DNA of 64,000 nucleotides from Psoroptes ovis (GCA_002943765.1 PQWQ01000027.1:558001-622000), one strand, 5' to 3'; counted from the stretch's first letter, positions 22,883 through 35,490 are shown. Numbers and translations: made by a program. Notes: generated from the letters alone by a model not told the origin.

Positions 22883-24540
22883 ATGTCTGAAACGAAATCA
22901 AAAACTCCAGAAAATAATGGTCATAATTCAAATTGTTCAATTGAAAAATTATTTGATCTGAAAAGGTAAATCTTTAACGATTTAATTAGTAAATTCAATA
23001 CAATTGCATTAATTTACCATTAATTTTTGATTGTTTTTCGTACAGAATAAAATCATCAAAATTATCACTATTACTGTACTCACCGATCGGTTTTTGTTTA
23101 TTTGTGATTCGATTTTTTATATTTCTATACATTCTCCTAATATCAACAATATTACCATATAATTCATCGCTACGAAGGTGAATATTCATTATTTTAATTA
23201 ATAAAAATTAATTAGTTTTGATTAATAATGTTTTTTGAATTGAAATAGTATTGTTTTTAGATCATTATTCGTTATATTAGGAATATCATTGAATTATGAT
23301 GAAAATTTTTTCCGTAAATTAAATGCAAAATATTTCATCCTGAATCATATTAGTGATTTAGATCCAATATTGATAAATATTGTGTTACCGGCATGTATTT
23401 CATTGATGAATGCAAACAATCAACCTTGTTATATTAAATGGTTATGTCAGAATAAAATCCTGAAATCGAATAATGATAATACAAATGAAAATGATAATAA
23501 TGATGATTCACCAGTGTTGAATAAAAATAAACAAATTGTCTATTTCCCTGAACAAACCAAAACTAATGGACGTTTTGGTTTGTTGAAATTTTTTCAGCTA
23601 AATAATCAATTGAATTATTATTATGATTATTCATCACGAATTCACATGTTATTCATTGAAACAAAACGACCATTTTTCAATGTTTCACTCTCAACAATCA
23701 ATTCAACTTGGTTAACTGATTTGTTTTGGATATTATTTTTACCAATTACGATATTCGATCTAAGGTGATCGTCTTCTTTGAGGAAATCATTTGATTTTAT
23801 TAATTTTTTATATTTTCAGACACCTCGGTACAATCGAAAAGACGGAAAATGAAACAAATGATGAATTTTTGAAACGTTTACAAGCAGAAATGGCTTCAAA
23901 AACTGGTACGATGGCTACCGATTATCGTTTGATGGATAAACGTGAATACCTTAAACGTTTAATGATTGAAAAAAGACAGAATAATAAACGTAAATCATCG
24001 ATGAAAACATCAGCAAATTCTAAAACCACTTCGAAACAACAAATGAATAAAACTAATCAACAATCATCAAAAATTGATGATTATTCGAAAAAAGTAAAAG
24101 AAATATTACCACAAGTACCAGTGAGCGTCATAAGAGAAGATATTCTAATTACAAACGATATCGATGATACTGTTGAACGAATATTGACTGGTGTTGTGAA
24201 ATTTATTCCAGAAAAATTAGATTCAGAAAAAATTAAATGCAAAAATATTGAAAATAATGGTGTTAAATCCAACATTTCCCAGCAGCAGCAGCAACAATCA
24301 AATCCTGGATCATCATCATCATCAAATATCGAAAATAATCGATCATCAATCGATAATGATAATAATAAACAAAAATTACTAATCATCGAGAATAAAAATT
24401 TTGGAGCTAAAACATTTGGTAAAACATCGGCCGAACGTATGGCATCATTTCAAGAACGTAAAGAACAAATGTATCGTATGGCACGTATTAGTTATTTGAA
24501 AAAACGTGGTCTACTAAATAATGATTTATTTGTTGAATAA
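22883..24540 (+). CDS. AUP1: AUP1 (ancient ubiquitous protein 1) homologue
   Basis: ER/lipid-droplet membrane protein that recruits the E2 UBE2G2 in ER-associated degradation. Exons 22883-22965, 23046-23177, 23261-23764 and 23820-24540 (introns 80, 83 and 55 bp) give 479 aa. IEKLFDLKR and the hairpin membrane region LLLYSPIGFCLFVIRFFIF match the family start. The acyltransferase-like domain keeps the HX4D motif (HISDLD near residue 99). FPEQTKTNGRFGLLKF and WLTDLFWILFLPITIFDLR are conserved with vertebrates. The CUE domain (about 330-370) is VKEILPQVPVSVIREDI..TVERILTGVV. The C-terminal E2-binding helix is ASFQERKEQMYRMARISYL. Ser/Asn/Gln-rich linkers lie between CUE and tail. AATAAA at 24548-24553 lies immediately past the stop. 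Confidence 0.95.
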
Positions 24541-24862
24541 ATCAATTAATAAATGAATGAATGAAACTATTTTTTTTTAATATTTCGCAATTTGAAATTA
24601 TGAAATTTGCTGTTTTTGTTTATTTTTTTCAAATTTTCAAACGTCATTTTTGACGTGTACACGTTTTGAATTTTTTTCTCGGAAAATTTCTCTCTTTGTT
24701 TCGCCTAAAAAAATTGCCGTAAAATTTCTTCATTTTTTTTTTCGTTTTCGTGAGCCAAATACTGATTTCGGCGTAAATAATAATAATTAAATGGAATTAA
24801 TTTAATGTCAATTATTATTATTTACAAAAAGTAAATCATAAATTTAGTCAGCATTAATCAAA
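24541..24862. promoter_or_regulatory. AUP1-GOLGA7 intergenic and probable GOLGA7 promoter
   Basis: 322 bp. Carries the AUP1 polyadenylation signal at its left end and, at about 24640-24670, two nested palindromes: AACGTCATTTTTGACGT followed by CGTGTACACG. Their position about 200 bp before GOLGA7 suits a promoter-bound factor site; this is inference. Confidence 0.4.
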
Positions 24863-25526
24863 ATGGATTTTAAATCCAAACAGCTACCACAATCTCAACA
24901 ACCACAAAATGTGGAACAAAAGAATTTGAATTTTCAAAATAATGTTTCAGTAAAGAAAATATTTATTGAACGTGATTATAGTGAAGGTACGGATATTCGT
25001 TTTAAAACAATATATCCGAAAGAATTTACTGAAGATCCTGCGATTAAAAATAGGGTAAGATTCAAAGCTTATTCAATATTTATCAATTTATTGATTGATA
25101 ATTGTTCAAATTTAGATTGATTCGGAAACATTTGTAAAATTTATTGAAAAATTAAATTCAATGTATGCCGAAGCTGAACGAATGAGTACGAAAGTTTGTA
25201 TGGAAAGTTGTATTGCTTGTATCACTGCTTATCTGACATATCTTTGTTTTGATACATATTTTGATAAGGTAATTGACTGCTCATTTTCATCTATTCTTGA
25301 TTAATTCATTCATTTTCTATTCAAAATTTAGTGTTTGAAAAAGATTGCCGCATTTATCGATGAACAAAATGATATTGTTTTTCATCCACTCGGCATACAC
25401 ATAACGGATCCAATCGAAAGAGGATTGCGAGTGATTGAAATAACGATCGTAATCAATACTAATAATGTCAATAATAATAATAATAATGATAAAGTCAACA
25501 ATGACACAAGAACAGCTGTCAAATAA
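24863..25526 (+). CDS. GOLGA7: GOLGA7/Erf4-like DHHC palmitoyltransferase subunit
   Basis: Accessory subunit of DHHC9-type protein palmitoyltransferases (Ras palmitoylation) at the Golgi. Exons 24863-25054, 25116-25268 and 25332-25526 (introns 61 and 63 bp) give 179 aa versus 137 in human. Family match is clear: KKIFIERDYSEGTDIRFKT, then NR|IDSETFVKFIEKLNSMYAEAE across the first junction, CMESCIACITAYLTYLCF (with the Cys pairs that are palmitoylated in the human protein), LKKIAAFIDEQNDIVFHPLG and ITDPIERGLRVIEITI. The extra length is an N-terminal Gln-rich extension and a C-terminal Asn-rich tail. No single exon is identifiable alone; splicing restores the whole domain. Confidence 0.94.
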
Positions 25527-25895
25527 TCCGGGAAAACAGTGTGAATCATCATTCTTCTTTTATTTTTATTTGTAAATTATCCAAAATATCATTTGTTTCT
25601 GATTCCAATTTTATTTTTATTTTAATTTATTCATTTATTTGCTGCAATCCATTTATTTTTATTTTTTTCAAAATTTATTAATTTTTAAATGAAAATTTTC
25701 AATAAAATTCAATTTCAACGTTTAAACGTTGTTTTTGAAGTGTGTTTGAATAAATAATAAACAAAAGCACAAATTTTCAACGGTCATTTTTTATGCATAT
25801 CTATTTCATTGTAAATTGATAATTAAATGAAAAGTAAGTAAATTTTTGATCAAATTTTCTGATAAATTAATTGATTTTTATCAATTTCAAAGGAC
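25527..25895. other. Intergenic, no gene seen
   Basis: 369 AT-rich bases holding the GOLGA7 3' flank and the upstream flank of the coiled-coil gene. A short palindrome AACGTTTAAACGTT lies near 25718. Confidence 0.6.
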
Positions 25896-27815
25896 ATGGA
25901 TGAATTATATAAGAAAATTGATGAGCTAGAATCGGTGATTACCATTAAAAACGAAATAATTAGTAAAAATCAACATGAATTACAGGAGAAAAATAAGAAA
26001 ATTATTGAATTACGAAAACAAAACATGGACAGCCAAGAATCATATGAAGAATTGATGAATAATTTCAACTGTATTAAAAATGATTATAAAAGTATTGAAC
26101 AAAAAATGAAATTCTTGAAAAATGATAATGAAAATTATCGTAGTCAAAATGAAAATCTACTTAAAATAATCGACTCGAAAGATATTGAAATTGATAAATA
26201 TTTGAAATACAGAAATGATTATAAAGATTTGAATGAAAAATTCCTGGTACTGAATAAAGAGCTATTGAATTCAGAGAAAATTATTGAAAATTATCAAGAA
26301 AAAATAAATGATTATACGGAAATGATTTCAACACTTGAACAACAAATACAACAAATGAAAGAAAGCTACGCGATTAATTTGAAAAGAAATGTATCATTCA
26401 GTTATTCATTTGATGCATCAATGACGATGGCGAATGATGTTAAAATTCCTGAACAAATCGAGACGATAGCTGATGCTAAAATTAATGCTTTGGAAAATGA
26501 TATTTGTAAATTGGTCGATGAAAAACATCGATTACAAGAACAGTTGGATAAATATGAGAATGAAAATATCTCATTGAAAAATAGAGAAACTAATCTGATT
26601 GACCAAATCGAAGGCTATAGAAGTGAAATCTTTAATTTAAAAAATGAAAATGAAAAATTGTTGAAAAACTATAATCAGCTCAAACAAATTAAATCATCAA
26701 TCATCGACCAAATCAATAATTTAAAAAATTCATTTAAAATATTAAAAGAAAATAATACGAATGACCTGAAAACATTTCAATTCAAACTCCGGAATGATGG
26801 TGATAGAATATGTCGAATATTCAATAAACAAATTGAAACCATTCAATTGCTTTCGCATTTTAAACATACATATGAAATACAATCGGAAACAGTGATTAAT
26901 GATAATCGAGAATTAAGAAATAAATTAGCAGAATTGGAATTGATTAATGAAAATTTAAAGAAAAATCAAAGCCAAATCGCTGATGAAAATGAATGTTTAT
27001 CAAAACGATTGAATGATTTACAAGTTAAATTGAATAATATCAACGAATGTAATTTTGATGAAATGAAAATTGAATTATCTGAATTGAAATCGATGAATAA
27101 AAAAATGATGGATAAAATCAATTATCTTCAAAACTTGTATAAAATTGAAAAACAATCATTTATTATGGAACGTAAAACCAAGGAACGACTGTTGAATGAA
27201 AATCTTAATTTGGAAAGAGAATTAAGAATTCTACAAAAACGATTGGATAATTTGACCAATAACAATAACCTTAGAAAATGTGGCCTTGAATCTAACAATT
27301 TTGACCAAAATTGTACTGATAATACCACGAAAAAATCTTTGATCGAAAAACCGACAAAGAAATCTGAAGCATTTATAGTATCTCTGACTGATAATGATGG
27401 TCATATCAACAACAGAGATCATGATAATAAGAAAAACAAACCGATATCAGGTATTAAATTTGAAATGGCCGATGAAATCGGCGAAATTATGGACGCATCG
27501 AAACCAATTTCAAATTGTAAATCGCAAACAATTGAACAAACACCAGCCAAAACATTTCCAAATGAAAGAATTAAAATATTACGGGAAAGAAATTTAGCCC
27601 TAAAACCACATTTGAGAACAACATATCCGGTTGAATTTCAAAATGTAAAATTATTTGATGAAAATATTATTTTACCAGAAACAGCGCGACAACAAACGAG
27701 CAGCAATTCCAATGAATCAACAATAAAATTGAGAACAAAAAAGCAATCATCAAGTACCATGAATAATGATGATGATGATGATGTTCGAATTCCGATTAAA
27801 AAATCTAAATTTTAA
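25896..27815 (+). CDS. Long coiled-coil protein, unassigned
   Basis: Single-exon frame of 639 aa starting at an ATG after GGAC. Residues about 1-470 are nearly continuous heptad-repeat coiled coil rich in Glu, Lys, Asn, Leu, Ile, with a break near 160-190 (VSFSYSFDASMTMANDVKIP). The remainder is charged and disordered except for a conserved-looking segment near 570-590, RIKILRERNLALKPHLRTTY followed by PVEFQ, and a basic end (RIPIKKSK). Coiled coil plus a short C-terminal motif resembles cytoskeletal, spindle or kinetochore adaptors, but I do not recognise a specific family. Neither signal peptide nor membrane helix is seen. Real coding status is supported by length, low stop density and amino-acid periodicity. 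Confidence 0.75.
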   Translation: MDELYKKIDELESVITIKNEIISKNQHELQEKNKKIIELRKQNMDSQESYEELMNNFNCIKNDYKSIEQKMKFLKNDNENYRSQNENLLKIIDSKDIEIDKYLKYRNDYKDLNEKFLVLNKELLNSEKIIENYQEKINDYTEMISTLEQQIQQMKESYAINLKRNVSFSYSFDASMTMANDVKIPEQIETIADAKINALENDICKLVDEKHRLQEQLDKYENENISLKNRETNLIDQIEGYRSEIFNLKNENEKLLKNYNQLKQIKSSIIDQINNLKNSFKILKENNTNDLKTFQFKLRNDGDRICRIFNKQIETIQLLSHFKHTYEIQSETVINDNRELRNKLAELELINENLKKNQSQIADENECLSKRLNDLQVKLNNINECNFDEMKIELSELKSMNKKMMDKINYLQNLYKIEKQSFIMERKTKERLLNENLNLERELRILQKRLDNLTNNNNLRKCGLESNNFDQNCTDNTTKKSLIEKPTKKSEAFIVSLTDNDGHINNRDHDNKKNKPISGIKFEMADEIGEIMDASKPISNCKSQTIEQTPAKTFPNERIKILRERNLALKPHLRTTYPVEFQNVKLFDENIILPETARQQTSSNSNESTIKLRTKKQSSSTMNNDDDDDVRIPIKKSKF

Positions 27816-28283
27816 TTATTCTTAATTCTGTTGTTGAGTATTATATGACAATTACCAATCAAAATGAAAATGATGATCATCATCATTTCTATTAGTCTGA
27901 ATCGACTAAAATGATATTTCTTAATAACTTATTGACATTGTAACACATATATTATTCAAAACTTTAAAACTTTGAAACTTCATGTAAATTCAATATTATT
28001 CAATATTCGATATTATTATGATTATTTCCTGACAACAACAACAACGTTTACGTATCCTTTATTTTGATGATGATGATGATGATCATAGAAGAATTACACA
28101 TGAAAACATTGAAATATTGAATTAATTTCCTTTTTGTCTATTTATTTATTTCTGATTGATCATCGAAAATCTGACAAAAATATTAATGTATTTCAATTCA
28201 ATTCAATTATTGAAATAACGTGTAGCCGTAACATTGCTCATATCAATTATTATTCAAATATTATGAAATAATTAATTTCAATC
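27816..28283. other. Intergenic, no gene seen
   Basis: 468 bp between two plus-strand genes. Contains a GAT microsatellite (about 28064-28086) and an AAC run; nothing else recognised. Must hold the DUOX promoter. Confidence 0.6.
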
Positions 28284-31200
28284 ATGTATCAAATCAATTC
28301 GATACTATTATTATTGCTCATATTCACCAATCAATATTTATCACAAAATTTAATCAATAAAACAATAAATGAAACATCGATTGATGATAAAATTAACAAA
28401 ATTGATGATTTTGATATTGGCCACAATGATAATCATAATGAAATAAGCATATCATTGTTGGAATTATTTGAAAATTTCAATGTAAAATACCACGATGATA
28501 ATTTTGAAATGATTAGCTTTGATGGTTGGTATCATGATCTACATCAACCTGATCTCGGTTCAATTGGTTCATCGTTGAAACGTTTTTTTTCATCATCATC
28601 ATCATCCAAAGTGGACAAACAAATCGATTCGAATCGATCAATCAATCATAATGATAATGTATTTCGTATTAGTGAGTCATTATTTAAAACTAATCGTATA
28701 CATTATTATTCAATGAATGGTCGGAATTTGCTTTCAATTTATTTCGGTATGTTTGTGTTGAATGATATGTTGGATACGATGAAAGATAAATGCCCGATGA
28801 ATTATCGAAAAATTTCATTACCTAAAACATATATCGACCAATATGGTAATGAAATTGCTTACAATTCATCAATCTACGATGATAATGCTCATGATTATAT
28901 TTATGTTAATGATTTTGAAAATTGTAAATTATCATCATCGATCAATGATCGAAAATCTCGTATTAATTTCCGTAGTATTTGGATTGATGGTGAAATTATT
29001 TATGGTAATTCGAAATTTTGTTCAGACTACGTGCGTACATTTGAACGTGGTAAATTGATTGATTTCACCAGTGGAATCAATGATAAATATCGTTCCGAAT
29101 TGTTTGGTCGTGAATGTTTTAATTGTAAGTCAAATATTTGATTGTTTTGAATAATGTTTAAAATTCTTTGATTCTTTTCAGATTATGGTAACAATCCAAT
29201 CAATGAAAATCCATTCATGATAACCATACATTTCATTTGGATCAATCTGCATAATTTAATTGCAGAAATAATAAATAAACAAAATACTGGATTAACTGAT
29301 CAATTTATTTATGATCAATCAAGAAAATATACGATAGCAATATTACAAAATATTGTATTCAATGAATGGTTACCATCATTGATTGGTGAACAATTGCCAC
29401 GCTATCATGGCTATGATTCAATGATTGATCCTCGAATAACGGATTTATTTGATTTATTATCCAACACTTATCTTTATACAATGCTTACATCGTTTGTTTT
29501 CCGACTAAATCCAATGGAATGTAAAAAGAAACAATTCAATTATTCAATATTACGTTTATGTAATACATATTATGAACCATTGAATTATTTTAAACAAAAT
29601 AATTTTCAAAATTTATTATTCGGGTTATTATTACAAAGCTCCAAGCGTAATGATCATTATTTGATTAACGATATTCTACTGTTTGCTAAAAATGATCTAT
29701 ATAATCATAATTATAATTATAATCGTAAAAATCTGTTTGCATTGCTACTACAACATTCAAGAGATTATAGATTGGATGATTATTTAACGATTCGCCGAAA
29801 AATCGGTATGGATATCGACTATAATTATAATAATCAAACATTCGAAGATTTACTCAATAATCAATGGTCATTTGCAAAAAGTCTGGATGAAAAATTAGAA
29901 TTTAAATTACGAAATTTATACAATAATAATGTTGATCAAATTGATTTATTAGTCGGTGGTTTGCTGGAAAATCAAGGTAACGGCCAACCAGGTGAATTGA
30001 TTCGATATGTTTTGATGGAACAATTTCTACGGTTACGTAATGGTGATAGATTTTATTTTGAAAATTCGCTCAATCATCAATTCACCCACGAACAAATTGA
30101 ACAGATAAAATTGATTAAATTTTCCGATATAATCAAATCGATAACATTGAATAATGATTATAATTTAATACAGAAAAATGTATTTGAATTGCCCAATACT
30201 GACGATAATCGTATATCGACCGAATGTTTTAATCATTTACGTAAATTATTACAAATTTATCCTTGTATTGCTTCAAGTGATCAAGATCAAAATGATGGCC
30301 GCGCGGAAAACACTCGTAATTGTATTACACTGTCTACATTAAACATCAATGAAACATCGGAACAATGTTTGGTTGATACAAAATTTATAAATTATTTCAA
30401 TGGTAGTGAATTATCATTCATCTTGACACTATTATCAATACCGCTATTCATTATTATATTAATTCTGATAATGAAATTATTAATTTATCGCCGTAATAAA
30501 ATGAATGAAACACAGCGTATCAAAGTATCGAAATTACGGCGAATGACAATCAATGATGACAGTTGTACAATCGTACAAGAATATGTTGGCCGAAATGATG
30601 GTTATCGAAATATTATTCTAGTGTTGGATTTGAAAATGAAAGCAATCATTGTTAAACTGCAATATGAAAGCCGTATTGTTCGTAGTATTTATTTACGAAA
30701 ATGTACAAATGATTGTCGAATTCATATTGAACTGAGCATAAATCAATCACAAAATTATATGTTGATACGTTTCCCGAAAGAATATGATTTAATTCTTAAA
30801 TTTGATTCATATTATGATCGTGAAAAATTTCTCACAAAATTTGAAAAATTCCTGAATGACATACACTATCCAATGGAACGAAGTACAAAAGATTTACGAT
30901 CAATTTTGAAATCGGCATATACCAAAAGCAAACGACAAAAACATTTGGAAAAATTTTTCAATGTATTATTTTCACAAGCATTCAATCATCAACAAAATCA
31001 ACAAAATCCACCTAATAAATCGAAAAATAATTTAGATTTGAAAACATTCAAAGAAATAATGGCCACAGAATTGACTGAATTTGAATTTGCCGAAGTATTA
31101 TCAATGAGACCTGAAGCATCATTTGTCAAACAAATGTTTCGTTTAATTGATAAAGATAATAATGGTTATATTTCATTTCGTGAATTTCTCGATGTAATCA

Positions 31201-33558
31201 TCATATTCACTAAAGGTTCGGCTGAACAAAAAATTCGAATAATGTTCGATATGTATGATGTTGATCAAAATGAACGTTTATCGATTGATGATTTCTCGGC
31301 AATGATCAAATCACTGCTGGAAATTGCCAATCAAAGTGTTTCGGCTGAAGAAATGAATGAAACAATCCGATCAATGTTAGTTGAAAATGGTTTTACATCG
31401 AAAAAAGAACTGACATTCGATGATTTTAGCCGGCTATTTCATAATTATAAAGAAGAATTAGGATATACTGAATTGAATTTTGATTTATCAAAGCTGGATA
31501 AATTACCATCGATTGCAACACATTTGAAATCTACTGCAACATCATCATCAGCAAATAATAATTTGAATAAAATTAAAAGACAAAGTAAATTAATGCGTGC
31601 CAATGATTTAATTGTACAAAGTTATTTCGGTGGCAACAGTGGTCAAGATTTTACTAAATTAAAACAAACACCAACATTTTTAAAAATTGAAACACAAGAA
31701 AATCAAATCGAACCCGATTGGTTTGTATCATGGATTAGATTTTTGGATGCACGAAAAAAGGAAATATTTTTTCTTATTCTGTATAATTTGATCGCTTTGA
31801 TCATATTCATTGATAAAGCATATTATTATGTCAGTCTGAATGAATCATCTGGTTTACGGCAAATTGCTGGCATGGGCATCCCCATAACACGTGGTTCAGC
31901 CAGTGTAATGATGTTTAATTTTTCAACAATTTTGCTGACAATGTGTCGTAATCTAATAACAATGATACGTGAAACATTTTTACATCGTTTCATCCCATTC
32001 GATTCGGTGGTATCGTTTCATAAATATATTGCTTATCTGGCTTTCATCATGTCATTGATACATTCATTTGGACATATTAGTAATTTTTATCATGTATCCA
32101 CACAGCGGCCATCCGATTTGAATTGTATATTATCGGAAACATATTTCAGGTAAATCAAACAATTATTAGATCACTGAATAATCATTTTCAACTTCTTTGT
32201 AGATCAAATGAAATGCCTAAATTTCATCATTGGGCATTCGAAACATTGACTGGCTTGACTGGTATCTTATTATTGGCGCTATTGTTCATAATTTATATTT
32301 TTGCCATTCCATACTCACGTCGACATATATTCAACGCTTTTTGGTTGACACATAGCCTATATCCATTATTCTATCTGTTGATGGTATTACATGGTTTAGG
32401 ACGTTTGGTGCAGCCACCAATTTTTTATTGTTATTTTGTTATTCCATTGGTTAGTTGATGGTTTTTTGATTGATTTTGAATTATTTGATTATTGATTTCT
32501 GATTAATTTATTTCATTTGACCCTTTGTAGACATTGTTCACCATTGATAAATTAATCAGTGCTAGTCGAAAGAAAATTGAAATATCAGTCATAAATGCAA
32601 CATTACATCCATCAAATGTCACTCATTTGGAATTTAAAAAACCACCGAATTTTGATTATAAAAGTGGACAATGGCTTCGTATTGCTTGTTTAGGTTTGAA
32701 TCCAAATGAATATCATCCATTTACGATTGCATCGGCACCACATGAATCAACACTATCACTGTACATTCGTGCTGTTGGACCATTCACCAAGAATATTCGT
32801 CAAATGTATGATCATAATTTATTAAACGGACGGCCATATCCAAAATTATATTTAGATGGACCATATGGTGAAGGACATCAAGATTGGTTTCGTTTCGATG
32901 TATCAGTGCTGGTCGGTGGCGGTATCGGTATTACACCATTTGCATCAATAATCAAAGATATTACATTTCGTTCGAGTATTAATGCAAAAATTAATTGTAA
33001 AAAAGTTTATTTCATTTGGGTAACACGAACACAAAAACATTTTGAATGGATGTCCGATGTTATACGTGAAGCTGAAGAAAAAGATGTGAATAATCTATTG
33101 GTCACACATATATTCATTACACAATTTTATGAAAAATTTGATTTACGAACAACAATGTTGGTGAGTTGATGAGTCTAATCCATTTCCTCGAATACAATTT
33201 TCCAATCATATAATTTACTTTGTTTTTCAAAATCAAAGTATATCTGTGAAAGACATTTTCAACGAATATCAAACAAAAGTCTATTCACTGGTTTACGTGC
33301 TAAAACACATTTTGGTCGGCCAAATTTTGAAGTGTTTTTCGATTCCCTACAATATGAACATCGTAATGTAAGTAGTAATAATTGGAAATTATGGAATTTT
33401 AGGAAAATTCAATTAATCTAAATACCCTTTCAAAGGTTGAACGTGTCGGTGTATTCAGTTGTGGCCCGAACCCGATGACAAACAGTGTACAACAAGCATG
33501 TGATCGATTAAATCGTAAAGAAGGAATTATATTTAATCATCATTTTGAAAATTTTTAA
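28284..33558 (+). CDS. DUOX: Dual oxidase (DUOX), NADPH oxidase with peroxidase-like ectodomain
   Basis: Plasma-membrane oxidase producing H2O2 on the outer face, used in gut immunity and cuticle cross-linking in arthropods. Exons 28284-29124, 29182-32149, 32203-32449, 32531-33160, 33239-33367 and 33436-33558 join to 1645 aa. Signal peptide at 1-20. The peroxidase-homology domain (about 70-600) has FDGWYHDL, WIDGEIIYGNS, FNEWLPSLIGEQLPRYHGYD, LRLCNTYYEP and LVGGLLENQG. First membrane helix near 690. EF hands at about 935 (DKDNNGYISFREF) and 971 (DVDQNERLSIDDF). The six-helix ferric-reductase core includes SFHKYIAYLAFIMSLIHSFGH and WLTHSLYPLFYLL. FAD motif HPFTIASAPHE; NADPH motifs GGGIGITPFASI and VFSCGPNPMT; canonical end HHFENF. 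The peroxidase-like domain lacks the usual GH proximal-histidine motif (LTSFVFRLNP there), as in human DUOX. Confidence 0.95.
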
Positions 33559-34125
33559 AATTGAAAATATCAAGTTTTTCCTAAAAGGTTATAACCTTAT
33601 GATATTGTTATTATTATTTGAAATAATTGTTATTTTTTTCAATTTAAATTTTATAAATTATGAATCATTTTTGATAAACACGAATTGATGCAATCCTTTA
33701 ATGTATATGATGAAATAATGAATTCATAGTTCAAAAAACCTTTGAAATTTTCTATTTTCTGTGTCAATGATGCAATGCATGTGGTTGGCAACCACCATTG
33801 CATGTTTACTGCTTTCATTGTGGCAACAACATATGCGCATAAGGAGCCGCTTTGGTGGTTGTTGTTGATCATTTTCTTTAAGAAAACGTTTTCTTTACGT
33901 TTTTTTCTTTCATTTTTTCTGGTTTTGTTGTGGTTGGTCTCCATTCTTATCGACAATTTGCTTGGACCAAATTTCATTCATTGATTTCTTGAAGTTTGAC
34001 CATTCATTCATTTTTTGTTGTTGATTCTTGGATTATCAACCATAAATCTGGAAGACAATCTCGACGAAACCATTACATTGAAGATTGACGAATTATTTTC
34101 AACATTATTTTCACCGGCAACCATA
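33559..34125. other. Intergenic DUOX-bZIP
   Basis: 567 bp. Left half is the DUOX 3' flank. Near 33769-33810 an imperfect inverted repeat (GCAATGCATGTGGTTGGC / CAACCACCATTGCATG) is seen. The right part is the bZIP gene's 5' leader, which stays open in the bZIP frame back to 34015 but without an ATG. Confidence 0.5.
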
Positions 34126-35490
34126 ATGGCTATAGAACAATCAACATTAGAATGTGATCTGGATTTTAATGCACCAACACCATCGGTATTCACCGAAGAT
34201 AATAATACTAATCAATCATTTGATTATCAATCATTTTCAACCACAAACGATTGGAACGGTAATGTATCATTTCAAACAACACAATTAGTAAATCAATCTA
34301 TTGATGATTTATTTAATGATTTAGATTTCAGTTGTTTGACAAATCTTGCTGATGATAATGGTAATAATAATAATTTTGTTGAACAACAACAACAAACATT
34401 GACAACAATTCAACAACAAACAATCATAATGGATGGTCAACATTTGAAAAATGAAACAAATGATGAGATCTTCACATCATCATCATCATCAACAGCTATC
34501 ACCACCACCACCACAACAATGGCAGATCATTTCGCTCAACAATCACATCAACAACAGCAAGAAATTTATATAATGACCGATTCATCATTTAATAATCAAA
34601 TGATACAAAATGTATCAACAATTTATGATGCTAATTTTACTGATATTTCCTCTTCGAATCACGTTAATATTGTACCATTTTTTAATAATCAACCAAATAT
34701 CGATTCACAACAACAGCAGCAACAACAACAACAACCACAAGTATTCAATGAAGAACAAACCATATATCATTATCAAAATTATTGCAACCAAAATGATGAT
34801 AGTGTTGAATCAATTTTTGATACTGATGATCAATCTAGCTGTATGGCTGATGAAAATAATAATAATGGTGATAATAATCTTAAAACAAATCCAAAGAAAA
34901 GATCAAGAAAAACAAGTAATAAAACATTGAATATGAATCCGAATGCCGTAGCAGCTCGAAATATTCGTGCAGCCAAGAAAATTGAAGAAGAAAAAAAAGA
35001 TCGTAAAATTAATCGTTTAGAATTTGAAAATTCAGTTATGAAACGAAGATTTAAAGAAATGGCCAATGCATTGATTAAAACACAAAAACGTTGTGAATAT
35101 TTGGAAACCATTTTGGCTAAACAACCACAAATCATGAGCCTTATTGAACATATGAAAAATTTGCCAAAATTTAAATTAAATCATATTAATTTGCATTCAA
35201 ATATTAACAATCATAATCATAATAATCATAATCGCCCTAATGATTCATCATTATCAGTAAATTGTAACAATAATAATCCATTACCTGTCATGGGAAAAAA
35301 ACGCTCGAAATTAGACACAGATTTTAACAACAACAACAATGATAATCATCAAATGAATCACCAAAATAATTCCAATATTGACATGAAGAAAACGGCAGGC
35401 ATTTGTTTTCATATAAAATCTGATCATGAATTATCATTACAATTTTGTCAAAATTGTAACAATGGATCATCATCATCATTATTGATTTGA
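34126..35490 (+). CDS. bZIP transcription factor, CREBZF (Zhangfei)-like
   Basis: 454 aa in a single exon; ATG at 34126 is the first in the frame and has a good context (ATAATGG). The N-terminal 290 residues are acidic and Gln/Asn/Thr-rich, consistent with an activation domain (DDLFNDLDFSCL). The bZIP lies at about 297-365: basic region KKRSRKTSNK..NPNAVAARNIRAAKK with the canonical N-x2-AA-x3-R pattern, then a leucine-zipper-like helix EFENSVMKRRFKEMANALIK and the following CEYLETILAKQPQIMSLIEH. That post-zipper segment resembles the YLRAVLANETGLARLL end of CREBZF, which is why I prefer that family; ATF4-type is an alternative. Unlike my recollection of vertebrate CREBZF, the basic-region Asn is clear here. 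The C-terminus is Asn/His-rich with a late Cys/His stretch (FHIKSDHELSLQFCQNC). Confidence 0.72.
   Translation: MAIEQSTLECDLDFNAPTPSVFTEDNNTNQSFDYQSFSTTNDWNGNVSFQTTQLVNQSIDDLFNDLDFSCLTNLADDNGNNNNFVEQQQQTLTTIQQQTIIMDGQHLKNETNDEIFTSSSSSTAITTTTTTMADHFAQQSHQQQQEIYIMTDSSFNNQMIQNVSTIYDANFTDISSSNHVNIVPFFNNQPNIDSQQQQQQQQQPQVFNEEQTIYHYQNYCNQNDDSVESIFDTDDQSSCMADENNNNGDNNLKTNPKKRSRKTSNKTLNMNPNAVAARNIRAAKKIEEEKKDRKINRLEFENSVMKRRFKEMANALIKTQKRCEYLETILAKQPQIMSLIEHMKNLPKFKLNHINLHSNINNHNHNNHNRPNDSSLSVNCNNNNPLPVMGKKRSKLDTDFNNNNNDNHQMNHQNNSNIDMKKTAGICFHIKSDHELSLQFCQNCNNGSSSSLLI

Noticed and set aside
34015..34125. N-terminal extension of the bZIP protein
   Set aside because: The extension begins at TTG, with no ATG; the first ATG at 34126 has good context.
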